Positions 8,937-18,288 of a DNA stretch of 62,397 nucleotides are shown here, one piece after another. Made by a program: the position numbers and the translations under genes. Positions within the stretch are counted from its first letter, which is position 1, and each line of letters begins with the position of its first letter. The stretch is from a virus: IMG/VR virus record IMGVR_UViG_3300022752_000070, positions 1-62,397 of that record, one strand, 5' to 3'. The notes under the pieces are model-generated. The model made no database searches. It saw only the letters and a program-made list of their open reading frames with translations, and was not told the origin of the DNA.

Positions 8937-9521
8937 TTAGGTGATATCTTCACCACCTTTTATTCCTTTATAAGCTTCCCACCAGTGAACTTGCAGTTCT
9001 ACCGTAAACTCTTGAATTGTATCTGTGGTTTCATAATTTAAATCAATAGTAGAAATATTAGTTGGGAAAATATCCCAGAACTTGTACGATCTCAAAATTG
9101 CACCGTCACGATCTAATTGATGAACGGTAGCATCTTTTTGGTAATCAACTGGGTTGGTTAAACCAGTTGCATCCGACATTTTATTGATAGTATTCATCCA
9201 CTTTTCAAATGCGGATCTAATTCCAAAGTCAGTATCATTAATAACGGTAATTGTCCAAGTATCAAAGGTTCTGTCACCAGCAATTTTAAGAATACGACCT
9301 CTGAAAGGAACCTCAATAGGAGTTACATTTGATGCTGGCAAAGCAGCTGCTTTTACAAGAAATCTTGACTTTTGAAGTACATCACTATCAATACCAACAC
9401 CGGTAGGAAATGCTAATTCAACTTCAAAAAGATTGGGTCTTGCTCCACCACCAGATAACTTACTCTTGAAATCGGTAATTTTTCTGAGTGGAATTGTGTT
9501 TTGTTGTTGACGAGTTGCCAT
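8937..9521 (-). CDS. 19: tail tube protein gp19
   Basis: 194 residues (T4 gp19 is 163). It forms the rigid inner tube inside the contractile sheath. The core FDTWTITVINDTDFGIRSAFEKW and a C-terminal ETTDTIQEFTVELQVHWWE strand pair are typical of T4 tubes. It sits between sheath gp18 and portal gp20 as in T4. Confidence 0.95.
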   Translation of the reverse strand: MATRQQQNTIPLRKITDFKSKLSGGGARPNLFEVELAFPTGVGIDSDVLQKSRFLVKAAALPASNVTPIEVPFRGRILKIAGDRTFDTWTITVINDTDFGIRSAFEKWMNTINKMSDATGLTNPVDYQKDATVHQLDRDGAILRSYKFWDIFPTNISTIDLNYETTDTIQEFTVELQVHWWEAYKGIKGGEDIT

Positions 9522-9544
9522 AGTTCTTTAAACCTCTAAATTAA

Positions 9545-11983
9545 TTAAACGTTACCAATTACTTCTTCAAAAGCAACACCAGTTCTGGTGGCAACAAAGG
9601 TAAGACCAATGTAGTTGATTGACCTTGCTGGTTTGATATAAATGTCAGCAACAAATTCATTATTATCAATAATAGCAGCAGTGTTATTTGTTTCATCACA
9701 AATTACAACATAATCAAAGATTCCCCTCTTTGCTTGAACATCACGAAGGAATGGTTCAATGATGTTTACAAAGTTAGTTCTTGTAATTTCATCATTGAAT
9801 TCGAAGAGTTGATCTCTTGCTGCTGCAGAAATCGCATCCTCAAGATAGATAAAGAGACGACGAACATTAATGCGGTCAAATGCTGATGCTTTTGCAAGTC
9901 CAGTCTTATCACCAAATAGAATAATACCCGAACCAGGTGAGAAGATTACTGGGTTAATTCTGTTTGAATAGAGACGATCTCTTTGTGTTTTTGAAGGATT
10001 GTATGCAAGTTTTACTGCATTAAGAATTGCTCCTCTGGTTGTTCCTGCAGGTGAGAACCATGGAAAATTATTAATGTCATTGCGAGCACAAAGACCTGCA
10101 ATGTCACCATTAAGTGGAACATATCTGAATGTATTGGCAAATCTGTCATACATGTACTTGTATCCACTGTCAAATACTGCATATGAAGATGAAGTCACTG
10201 GAGAATAGAAACTAATGACATTATCAGTAATAGTGTCATCATTCTCTACAGTTACAGTTCCAATAGATGTATCATTAATAAATGCTTTTCTATATGGTGA
10301 AATAAATGCAACAGCATCTTTTCTTGCTTCGGCAACTGCAATTAACTTATTAGCAAGTGCTTGACCTTGCTCTTTCGTATAATTTGCAGATCCCATCAAG
10401 AGGAAATCTACAGTATAATTTTCTGTATTTTCAAGTAAACCATAACCTGTTACAATTTTATCAAGATCCACTGAAAGTGCATCAATTACTCCAACACCAG
10501 TCTTACCGTTATAATCAGCACCACCACTTAGTTTTTGATTGTATGCACCGATTGCATTGAAAACCGCACCCTCAGCCTCTTGGTCCCAAGCTTTATCTGT
10601 TACTAGAGTAAATCCTCCAGATTGGTAACCAGTTTCTACTGTTCCTGTTGGTTGAGATCCACCAAAAATAAATCCAGAATTTTCTGCAAGATACTTTCTC
10701 CAATAAGATGGAGATCCTACAGAATACTCTGCATCCTTTGCCTTTGAAAGTGATAGGTGCTTTTCAAGAATTGTTCCTGCATTACCAGTAACTTTTCCAT
10801 CACCATCGATAACTACAACATGAACCTCATCAAATCTAGAACCTCTTGCATCAGCATATGCCGAAGTTGATGGTCTGTCTGCGACGGTATTCCACTTAAT
10901 TGATACTTCGGTTGTTGCTCCACCAACAATTGCGGTGTTTGTGACCAGATATTGCTGATCAAACCAATCAGATGATGATGACACTGCAGTGCTACCATAT
11001 GAAGTCGTTTGTCCAGTTGTAACAAGTCCTACTGAACCTGCGTTAAACGACCAAACTCCCGATGGTTGATAATCAACAGCAGTCTCAGTTCCAGCAGCAG
11101 AAACGTGTGTGAGAACCTTTACTGCAACTTGCCCAGAACCAACTTCGGTAATGATACCCTTTAGATATCCATTTAATACTGTGGTTGTACCTGCTCCAGG
11201 ATTTACTCTACCAGCAACTGACTGAGTAACACCATATCCAACTGCAAGAGCAGCAGAAGTAGTTACTGTTGTGTAACTTCCAAAAGATAATTCCACATTA
11301 TCAAGTGCAACTGTATTTGAAGTTGCTGGGTTAACGAAAACCGTTCCTACTCCAATAGAAGTAACTGTTACCCCTGAACCAATAATTCCTGCTAATTGTT
11401 TTAAGGTCTGACCAACAACAATACCAGTTGTTGTAATTCCAGTAATTCTTGTAGTTGCAATTCCTATATCACCATTGGAAGCTGTTGCAACTCCAACAAA
11501 GGTGGTATTCGTAACCGCAGTTGTGTTGATTCCAAGAATTTGATCTGCCTTGGCATCGATGATACCAACTCTTAATCCATTTGCCCAAGAACCTGGGTTT
11601 CTGGCAGTAACTACAACACCATTAATTGTATTTTCATCATAACCTAGTTGCTCATAGTGCTCAATACTCTTAATTTTTGTAGTGCTTCCGACCCCAGCAT
11701 TTACGAATTCACTGTCATCTGCTCTTATAACACGTAGAGCTCCACCGTAAGCTAAGAACGATGACGCAGTTAACCAATACTCATACTGCTTATCTGTTGA
11801 GTATGACTTTCCAAAAATGTCCAACAGGTCCTTTTCACTCTGAACAAGTGTTGGTAGTTCTACTGGACCTTTTTCAAAGGGTGCTACGATAGCACCAATT
11901 TTATCAGATGTTGGATCAACTCGTCCAACAGTTAAATCAACTTCTCTTACAACAATTCCAGGAGATGCTAAATTTAGTGGCAT
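9545..11983 (-). CDS. 18: contractile tail sheath protein gp18
   Basis: 812 residues against 659 in T4. It polymerises around the gp19 tube and contracts at infection. The N-terminus (MPLNLASPGIVVREVDLT) and the C-terminal domain (RTNFVNIIEPFLRDVQAKRG, then ADIYIKPARSINYIGLTFVA) match contractile sheath proteins. The extra length is a Thr/Val/Gly-rich beta insertion at about 150-400, likely a surface-exposed domain. A strong ribosome site (GAGGGGA) precedes the ATG, with an AATAAATA box 36 bases upstream. Confidence 0.96.
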   Translation of the reverse strand: MPLNLASPGIVVREVDLTVGRVDPTSDKIGAIVAPFEKGPVELPTLVQSEKDLLDIFGKSYSTDKQYEYWLTASSFLAYGGALRVIRADDSEFVNAGVGSTTKIKSIEHYEQLGYDENTINGVVVTARNPGSWANGLRVGIIDAKADQILGINTTAVTNTTFVGVATASNGDIGIATTRITGITTTGIVVGQTLKQLAGIIGSGVTVTSIGVGTVFVNPATSNTVALDNVELSFGSYTTVTTSAALAVGYGVTQSVAGRVNPGAGTTTVLNGYLKGIITEVGSGQVAVKVLTHVSAAGTETAVDYQPSGVWSFNAGSVGLVTTGQTTSYGSTAVSSSSDWFDQQYLVTNTAIVGGATTEVSIKWNTVADRPSTSAYADARGSRFDEVHVVVIDGDGKVTGNAGTILEKHLSLSKAKDAEYSVGSPSYWRKYLAENSGFIFGGSQPTGTVETGYQSGGFTLVTDKAWDQEAEGAVFNAIGAYNQKLSGGADYNGKTGVGVIDALSVDLDKIVTGYGLLENTENYTVDFLLMGSANYTKEQGQALANKLIAVAEARKDAVAFISPYRKAFINDTSIGTVTVENDDTITDNVISFYSPVTSSSYAVFDSGYKYMYDRFANTFRYVPLNGDIAGLCARNDINNFPWFSPAGTTRGAILNAVKLAYNPSKTQRDRLYSNRINPVIFSPGSGIILFGDKTGLAKASAFDRINVRRLFIYLEDAISAAARDQLFEFNDEITRTNFVNIIEPFLRDVQAKRGIFDYVVICDETNNTAAIIDNNEFVADIYIKPARSINYIGLTFVATRTGVAFEEVIGNV

Positions 11984-12018
11984 CTTGATTCCCCTCGCAA
12001 TCCAAATTTATCTACAAA

Positions 12019-12026
12019 TATTTATT
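12019..12026 (-). promoter_or_regulatory. candidate late promoter, variant AATAAATA, for gp18
   Basis: One base from the T4 late consensus, on the minus strand in the 84-base gap before gp18, 36 bases from its ATG. An independent sheath promoter is plausible because sheath protein is needed in high copy. Confidence 0.4.
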
Positions 12027-12067
12027 AAAACTACTTATTTCAATGGGGAAACAATGCGTGAACAATG

Positions 12068-12298
12068 CTACCAGTCAGGATATTCCCACTTTGTAACAAT
12101 TTTTTTAGATTTTCTATCTTTGGTAACTCTTTTAACAGTGCATTCTTTACATTCATAAGAGTAAGCCGATGTAAAAGTAGATCGATTTCTTCTGGTTAGA
12201 TAAAAATCATCCATTAAACTTTTTATTTGACCACACACTCTACATTTTCTTTCTGTAAATAAAATATGCTCTAGTTCAATTTGGTCATCTAAATCCAT
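12068..12298 (-). CDS. small zinc-ribbon protein downstream of terminase
   Basis: 76 residues from the ATG at 12298, chosen because it overlaps the gp17 stop as TGATG; an in-frame ATG 15 bases earlier is less likely. It has two CxxC pairs (CRVCGQIK and CKECTVKR) separated by about 30 residues including DDFYLTRRNR, the pattern of the zinc-binding start of endonuclease VII-like and other phage zinc ribbons. No catalytic domain follows. Role unknown; a DNA- or RNA-binding packaging accessory is possible. Confidence 0.7.
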   Translation of the reverse strand: MDLDDQIELEHILFTERKCRVCGQIKSLMDDFYLTRRNRSTFTSAYSYECKECTVKRVTKDRKSKKIVTKWEYPDW

Positions 12299-13947
12299 CA
12301 AAGATAATCCCACATATAAGACCTATCGCCATATTCATCTGTATACCACCTATCACCATCATTATCAACAAAACTTGTCATTTCATCAATACCATCAGAT
12401 ATGAAACCAAACGGAGCCATGTCTTGTTCAATTTGATTTTTTTGTTCCTCATAAATTCTTTTACGAACATCATTGTCCGTCATTTCTTTAAAATAGTCTT
12501 GAGCAACTAACCAAGAGAAAATGACAAGACACATTGCTAAGTCATCATTACAACCTTCTTCTGCTTCAAATGAATTGTGTCGTTGGGCAAAGGTCGTTAG
12601 TTCGGAAATGATGTCATAATCAACAGTAAGAAGTTTATCATCTTCCATCAAAGTTTTTAAATTTGAACATCCTAACTTTTTAACAGCAGCAGTCATTCTG
12701 ACACCAAGTTGAGATTTCTTTCCACTGAATCCAGAACCTACGATTTGACCGGCACGACCTCTCATAGAGCACATTAAGACATTATCATACTCTAAGTCAA
12801 AATGTAGTATATTTGCCACTTGATCTCCAATATCATTAACTTCAACTAATAACCAAGCATTATTATATCCTCTTGCTACTTCATTGATAATGTTTGGAAA
12901 CAGCATTGGTTTTATTTCATTATTTCTATACTTTGCTACAATCTTATATGGGAAGTTTGTAATATCAAAAACTATAAATGCCGAATAGTCGTTGCCAAGA
13001 CCACGAGCAACATCTACTGTTATTAAATAATTATTTTCTTCTTTTGGTTCTTCGTAAATATCCAATCCAGCATTTCTTTTAATCGGATCTTCATATACAA
13101 GATTTCTAAGTTTTGATGGGTTGATAAGAGTATTGACCGATCCTAAAAATTCACATTCAAACTCAACTTTAAACTGTTGCTCTGAAGTGTTTGCAATTGT
13201 CTGCTCCTTCCAGGCAGAGTCTCTACCAGGCACTTCGGACCAATGAACGTCTGTGGGTACATATTCGTTTTTGCCCCTTTCAGAGTCATGCCACATACGG
13301 TAAAAATGATTCATACCTCGTGGTGTTGATACAATAATTACCTTCGTGCTCTGTCCAGAAGAAATAGTAGGATAAACAGAGGCAAAGAAGTCATCAGCAA
13401 TGTGATTCGGGATGAAAGCGAACTCGTCAAGAAAGATGACATTATAGGATCCGCCTCTGACAGCAGATGAAGAAGTAGAGTTAGATGAAATCTTGGATCC
13501 ATTTTCTAATTCTAGACTACCTTTGTTCCAGGATATAATACCCTGTTGCATCCACTTTGGTAGATTTTCATAAGCAAGTTGTAATCTTCCGAGTAGGTCT
13601 CTGGCAGTGGATGCTTTGTTTGCCAGAATAGCTATATTGACATTATCGTTAAACACTGCATAGTGTAACAAATATGAAACAACTGTCGTGGACTTACCCG
13701 TCTGACGGGGCATTTTGCAAATATTGAATCGATTATCATGGAAATTTTGAATAAGTCTCTCTTGAAATGGATACATCTCAAAAGGAACAAGACCGTGATC
13801 CAGAGAAACAATTTTAATATAATTCCTGGCAAAATAAACAGGATCTTCTTTACACTTTAAGAACTCAATGATTTGTTCTTCCGTAAACTCAATTTGAGTA
13901 TTTGCCTTCTTAAGGTTAGGATTACCAAGATAAATGTTATCACTCAT
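12298..13947 (-). CDS. 17: terminase large subunit gp17
   Basis: 549 residues (T4 gp17 is 610). ATPase and headful nuclease that packages DNA. Walker A MPRQTGKSTT is at about 79-88 and Walker B VIFLDE at 170-175, followed by an STPRG coupling motif at 207-211. The RNase-H-like nuclease begins TVDVARGLGND with Asp312, and a late acidic pair lies in CNDDLAMC. It lies downstream of the small-subunit gene and several virion genes, and couples to a zinc-ribbon gene. Confidence 0.97.
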   Translation of the reverse strand: MSDNIYLGNPNLKKANTQIEFTEEQIIEFLKCKEDPVYFARNYIKIVSLDHGLVPFEMYPFQERLIQNFHDNRFNICKMPRQTGKSTTVVSYLLHYAVFNDNVNIAILANKASTARDLLGRLQLAYENLPKWMQQGIISWNKGSLELENGSKISSNSTSSSAVRGGSYNVIFLDEFAFIPNHIADDFFASVYPTISSGQSTKVIIVSTPRGMNHFYRMWHDSERGKNEYVPTDVHWSEVPGRDSAWKEQTIANTSEQQFKVEFECEFLGSVNTLINPSKLRNLVYEDPIKRNAGLDIYEEPKEENNYLITVDVARGLGNDYSAFIVFDITNFPYKIVAKYRNNEIKPMLFPNIINEVARGYNNAWLLVEVNDIGDQVANILHFDLEYDNVLMCSMRGRAGQIVGSGFSGKKSQLGVRMTAAVKKLGCSNLKTLMEDDKLLTVDYDIISELTTFAQRHNSFEAEEGCNDDLAMCLVIFSWLVAQDYFKEMTDNDVRKRIYEEQKNQIEQDMAPFGFISDGIDEMTSFVDNDGDRWYTDEYGDRSYMWDYL

Positions 13948-13953
13948 AATACA

Positions 13954-15288
13954 TTACCTACTAATTTCTTCCCAGTCCATAGAAGTATGAATATCAGCAT
14001 TCGCAACATTAGATGCTGCTGCAACTGAAAGTTCATAAGGAGTTCCAGTTAATCCATCTCTTTCCAACTGGAATTTAAATAGTGCTTCTTTGAGAATATC
14101 AACAGCAGATACTGCTTGATTGGATGCACTACAATAACCTTGTGCTAATATTCTTCCACCAGTGATACTACCACCACCAAGTTTGTATTCAACTGCCCCA
14201 TCTGCAGAAGCACTCACCCAAACTCCACCAGTAGTAGTTCCTCCTGCAATTACTCTCCAATTATAATGTGCATTATTGGTAATACCCATAATAGATAGAG
14301 CAGTCAGGATTACAATTGCATCTAATCTATTTGGAGTTGTTTTTAGTCTTATTGAAATGACTGGGTAATAAGTTCCTGCAGTTGGAAGATTTACTGGACT
14401 TGTGATTGTTGTTCCTATACCTTGTTGCAAACCACGAAGTTCATAACCACCCTCAGACATTACTGAAGAACAAACCTGTTTGAGTGTACTTGTGCTTGTA
14501 GTCACTCCAGTGTTTGTAATCTCATATCTTAAAGGTAATGATGCGGTAGTAATATATGTTGAAGAAATTTTATTTGCGTGGTGGAATGAGTGGCAGTGAA
14601 TAAATTGACCATCAATTACAAAACCAACTCTAACTGTTCCAAGTCCTAACCACTCAATATCTGTCCACATAATCTGTCCTTTGGTTACATCCAAAGTCAT
14701 TCCAGATTCACCAGTTCCATCTAACTTATCTTGGTTCCATTGTGATTGTGGAACTCTGGTTTCGGAAGTAATTCCCGTCACCAAACTTCTTTCTACAAAA
14801 TATGCAGTAGTCCCATCTGTTCCATCAAGTTCAAAATAAATTCCATTATCTGCACCAAAATATCCCACCCTTTGGCGAAGATTTTGTTTGGGTGGATTCA
14901 TTACAAAAGTATTCAAAATTTGTAATGATTTTCCTGGTTGATATGAAAATACTTTTGTGGTTTCTCTGATAACTGATGCAGTGCTTCCAACACCAACGGT
15001 TATATCTACTAAACCCTGTGTAGTCACAAATCCAACTGTAGAACCAGTTCCTACAATTAAATTTGTCCAAAGATTATTGTCTCTATATCTGTGAGAAGAA
15101 TCAAATAATGTGAGAGGTGCTGATACTCTTGTTCTTCCAAAAGCATCTGCATTTGCTGGAAGAACATCAACTGGAAATCTGTTTGTCTTAGTTACTACTT
15201 GCCCATTTTTATTGGCAATCATATTCACTTCAAAAAGAGTTCTCTCTTGATTTAAAAAATCTTGAGTATTTTTATTAAATTGTGCCAT
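13954..15288 (-). CDS. conserved virion structural protein
   Basis: 444 residues, almost entirely beta-strand-like, rich in Thr, Gly and Val, with repeated short GVGST-type turns. It is recognisable as the protein found between gp16/gp17 in many T4-like cyanophages and generally treated as a structural protein. The central part (GYFGADNGIYFELDGTDGTT) resembles carbohydrate-binding jelly-roll folds, which would fit a head fibre or decoration role, but that is inference. Confidence 0.7.
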   Translation of the reverse strand: MAQFNKNTQDFLNQERTLFEVNMIANKNGQVVTKTNRFPVDVLPANADAFGRTRVSAPLTLFDSSHRYRDNNLWTNLIVGTGSTVGFVTTQGLVDITVGVGSTASVIRETTKVFSYQPGKSLQILNTFVMNPPKQNLRQRVGYFGADNGIYFELDGTDGTTAYFVERSLVTGITSETRVPQSQWNQDKLDGTGESGMTLDVTKGQIMWTDIEWLGLGTVRVGFVIDGQFIHCHSFHHANKISSTYITTASLPLRYEITNTGVTTSTSTLKQVCSSVMSEGGYELRGLQQGIGTTITSPVNLPTAGTYYPVISIRLKTTPNRLDAIVILTALSIMGITNNAHYNWRVIAGGTTTGGVWVSASADGAVEYKLGGGSITGGRILAQGYCSASNQAVSAVDILKEALFKFQLERDGLTGTPYELSVAAASNVANADIHTSMDWEEISR

Positions 15289-15291
15289 TAA

Positions 15292-15600
15292 TCACTCACT
15301 CCAAGATAATCTTTCTGGTTGGTATCTTTGTGCGTTTTTAACTCTTGAAGTATTTACCTGACTTGGATAAATGTTATGAACAATTGCTCCAGGATATTCT
15401 CCTTGAATTTGTTCTGCAAGTTCATTTTTGGAAAGAATTTTACCTTCTACTTCTAGACGATACATCTTTCCTTCCCAAACTACATCAGCAAAAAAAGACT
15501 CACTTGCTTGTTCTGGTTGTGATGAACCTACATTTAAAGTTCCATTAAAATCACCATTAATCGTGATGCTTTCTGATAAAAACTGTTGAAAGGATTTCAT
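15292..15600 (-). CDS. small protein with a T4 capsid-targeting-like N-terminus
   Basis: 102 residues. It begins MKSFQQFLSES, closely resembling the capsid-targeting sequence of T4 internal head proteins (MKTYQEFIAEA) and ending in an LSE that fits the gp21 (L/I)xE cleavage rule. The rest has a short repeat-like SITINGDFNGTLNVG segment and a compact domain (VVWEGKMYRLEVEGKILSKN). The inference is that it enters the prohead and is trimmed by gp21, possibly to be injected with DNA. Its neighbours are virion genes. Confidence 0.65.
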   Translation of the reverse strand: MKSFQQFLSESITINGDFNGTLNVGSSQPEQASESFFADVVWEGKMYRLEVEGKILSKNELAEQIQGEYPGAIVHNIYPSQVNTSRVKNAQRYQPERLSWSE

Positions 15601-15601
15601 T

Positions 15602-17050
15602 TTAGTTACAGTTCCAACGACGTAGTGCTTTGTTGATTCTCGAATCTGGGTCTCTTGCAGTTTTTGCAGAAGTCAGTTTCTTCTTCATCCCAGACATGCG
15701 ACGGCAGAAGTTTGCACGTCGTTTTGCTCTTTTACCTTTTGGTTTCTTTTCCGTTACTGCAGTTTGGAGTTTTGAACCAGGATTCTCACGACGGTAAGCA
15801 TTTACTGCTGCTTGACTCAATCCATCAGTTTTATCTTGACGATTGACTTTTTGCCAATCTTCAGATAATTCATCTCTCCAGTTAGAATAGTTTTCTTTTA
15901 CACAATTTGGAACTAATCTTTTACCTTTCTTTTTCATTCCAACTTGCTTATATCCGTCCCAACATGCTTCATCAACTTTACCTTGACCACTATCCAAATA
16001 ATCTGCTGCAGTATCGATATAATCTGCAGCCTTGGTAATCTTGGACTGAACCCATGCCTCAATATTACCCTCACCCTTCATCTTTTTACGAAGTCTCTTT
16101 GCTGCAGAGATGATTGTAGAAAGTTCAGAACGTGCCATTGAATACTCGTGATCTTTTTCCTCATTTGCTGGATGAGGTCTATTTGGATCATACTTTAACT
16201 GATTTGAAGTTAATGCTGATGGAGTAGAGAACATTTCCCAGTACTGTGGTCCATACTTACATTCTGATCTAGTCTCATCTTTTTGGCATTTAGGACAATA
16301 TCTAATCATTTCCAATGCCTCTTCCATATTTTTTGGTTTAATTCCCTTCTTTTTCATATTAATTGCAATTGCAGCTTGCTGTGCTGGATTTACTGCCTCA
16401 CTTTTTGTTCCCCAATTATCGGCACCAACTTTACGACATTTGACAAGTGCTCCAGATGCATATGCACTTGGCCAAATTTTATATCTACTTTTTACTTTAT
16501 GATAACAAGCATCTTTTTCACCTTCTTTTTCTTGAATGTATTCTTCCTTTGACACGATTTTTGCGGCTCCTGATCTATCTGGATTTGGATCTTCTCTACG
16601 TTTTTTAGAAGCTCTTCTATTTCTTTCTTTTTTACTCATATTTGCACGATCATCGGGATCACGACAAAATGGTTTTGTAGTTTGCCCTGGTTGTTTAGCA
16701 CATGGTTTTCCATCATATTTACCACCTGCTTGAACCCAACCACCATCATCAAACCATCTGTGCAGGTTATATTTTGCTGATGATGCCCCAACACCATCAG
16801 TTGCTTCTTTCACATCTTTGAATCTTTTATGATGCTTTTTAGCATCATCTTCCATTTTTTTCAATCGAGTATAATAATCTGGAATCTCATCTAAATGTTG
16901 AAGAGCAATATCTGTAGCAAGGTCTTTGTCTTTTGTATGTTCATGCTCAATGGGAATTCCAATTCTGAGTTGATTCCTCACAAAGGAAACTTCAAGACGA
17001 TGTTTCTTTGCAATTTCTTCAACTGTTTTGTGGGATTTTATCTTATGCAC
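15602..17050 (-). CDS. mosaic basic, cysteine-rich multi-domain protein
   Basis: 482 residues, strongly basic. The N-terminal ~75 residues match the DUF5661 type (AlaLeuGlnHisLeu then IPDYYTRLKKME). Residues about 93-165 match the DUF5872 type (YNLHRWFDDGGWVQAGGKYD and a CRDPDD segment). About 185-220 has YHKVKSRYKIWPSAYASGALVKCR, and a later unit reads CWDGYKQVGMKKKGKRLVPNC. The end has the ARDPDSRINKALRRWNC signature of DUF6321-type proteins. Each module occurs alone in phages, and their fusion here suggests a head-internal or DNA-bound protein. An LSE site at ENYSNWRDELSE could be cut by gp21. Function unknown. Confidence 0.75.
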   Translation of the reverse strand: MHKIKSHKTVEEIAKKHRLEVSFVRNQLRIGIPIEHEHTKDKDLATDIALQHLDEIPDYYTRLKKMEDDAKKHHKRFKDVKEATDGVGASSAKYNLHRWFDDGGWVQAGGKYDGKPCAKQPGQTTKPFCRDPDDRANMSKKERNRRASKKRREDPNPDRSGAAKIVSKEEYIQEKEGEKDACYHKVKSRYKIWPSAYASGALVKCRKVGADNWGTKSEAVNPAQQAAIAINMKKKGIKPKNMEEALEMIRYCPKCQKDETRSECKYGPQYWEMFSTPSALTSNQLKYDPNRPHPANEEKDHEYSMARSELSTIISAAKRLRKKMKGEGNIEAWVQSKITKAADYIDTAADYLDSGQGKVDEACWDGYKQVGMKKKGKRLVPNCVKENYSNWRDELSEDWQKVNRQDKTDGLSQAAVNAYRRENPGSKLQTAVTEKKPKGKRAKRRANFCRRMSGMKKKLTSAKTARDPDSRINKALRRWNCN

Positions 17051-17062
17051 AAAATTATATGA

Positions 17063-17485
17063 TTACTCTTTATTATTTAGAAAACCTTGCTTGAGTAGTT
17101 TTGAAAGTTCTGATGTAGATCCAACAAACACCGCATTGTTAGTAACATTATTCGTCGTCTTGATACTCTCATCCTCAACATCTTTTAACTTTTTCTGAAG
17201 ATCAATAAGTTTATCTGTAACATCACCAACAGACTTAATAAGTTGTCCAGCAACTTCATATGCTCTGGGACTACCACCTTCTCCAGCCAATTCCATAATC
17301 CCATTAATTGCTTCTTGCCCTTTCTCAATTAATGAGTATAAATTTGCACGAGTATATTCGTAGTCCTTTTTAATATCATCGGACTTTAGAGGAGTAATAT
17401 TTAACTCTTCTTTAACCTTTTCTACTTTTACAATATCACTTTTGATATTAAGTGCAGAATCCAAATCATCATATTTACCTTTCAT
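17063..17485 (-). CDS. 16: terminase small subunit gp16
   Basis: 140 residues (T4 gp16 is 164). It recognises DNA and regulates gp17. The central GEGGSPRAYEVAGQLIKSVGD helix followed by LIDLQKKLKDVE coiled coil is the T4 gp16 oligomerisation signature. It lies between gp15 and the structural genes before gp17. Confidence 0.92.
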   Translation of the reverse strand: MKGKYDDLDSALNIKSDIVKVEKVKEELNITPLKSDDIKKDYEYTRANLYSLIEKGQEAINGIMELAGEGGSPRAYEVAGQLIKSVGDVTDKLIDLQKKLKDVEDESIKTTNNVTNNAVFVGSTSELSKLLKQGFLNNKE

Positions 17486-17490
17486 AATCT

Positions 17491-18288
17491 TTACAGGTCT
17501 CTTTGTTGAGTTGGGCTATAAACTCTAGAATCTGCAAACTTTTCCCAGGTCTCACTAAATCCAAAGTCGTCATCTGGTTCAGCATTAATTGGATCAGGAA
17601 CAACTGTGTATCTCATTTCTCTCTTTGCAGTCGCAAGATCAGTACTCATATGAGTATCTACTTGTACTTTTCTAATGAGACCATCAGTAGTTTCTGCAAT
17701 TGGTCCGAATAAATATGTCTTAGCAGTAAATCTTAAGGTATAAATTAAAGCTCTTCTGGTCGAAAAATCACCCTCATAATCATCTTGAAAATCTACAGAA
17801 TCCAAGACAATGGGAATATCTCGTTTTTCACCAATAGAATCAACCAAGTCAATTGTAATATTGAAAGATGGTTGAAAGTAAGGTAAAATTTGCTCAACTA
17901 TCTGTAAAGCATCATCATTTAACTTTGTTAAAATGTTTAATTCAAATCCTATGTTGTAAGGAACTGGCATGAAAACTTTTTTCAAGTTATTTCCATCCAA
18001 TGCCTTAAATGTTTGTGTTACCCCAGACTTTCTTGTTGGATCATATTGAATAGAAGTCATCTCAAAAGACATTCTTGGAAGAGTAATGGCAATTGGTTTA
18101 GTCAGTTCTGCTTGCTGTTCAATTTTTGCTAAAAACTTTTGCATTGGGCCATAAGCAATTCCAACTTTTGTTTCGTCAATAGTTTGATCTTGCTTATTTT
18201 TATGCCTAATGTAAATATCATTAAAAAGTGTTCCAAAACCAATGATGGTTTTTCTAATGATTTCGTGATAATAATAAGTTCCTAACAT
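17491..18288 (-). CDS. 15: tail sheath stabiliser / terminator gp15
   Basis: 265 residues (T4 gp15 is 272). It caps the sheath and joins the tail to the neck. It begins MLGTYYYHEIIRKTIIGFGT, the characteristic gp15 start, and has a FLAKIEQQAELTKPIAITLPRMSFEM segment. The start overlaps the gp14 stop, and gp16 follows after five bases. Confidence 0.94.
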   Translation of the reverse strand: MLGTYYYHEIIRKTIIGFGTLFNDIYIRHKNKQDQTIDETKVGIAYGPMQKFLAKIEQQAELTKPIAITLPRMSFEMTSIQYDPTRKSGVTQTFKALDGNNLKKVFMPVPYNIGFELNILTKLNDDALQIVEQILPYFQPSFNITIDLVDSIGEKRDIPIVLDSVDFQDDYEGDFSTRRALIYTLRFTAKTYLFGPIAETTDGLIRKVQVDTHMSTDLATAKREMRYTVVPDPINAEPDDDFGFSETWEKFADSRVYSPTQQRDL

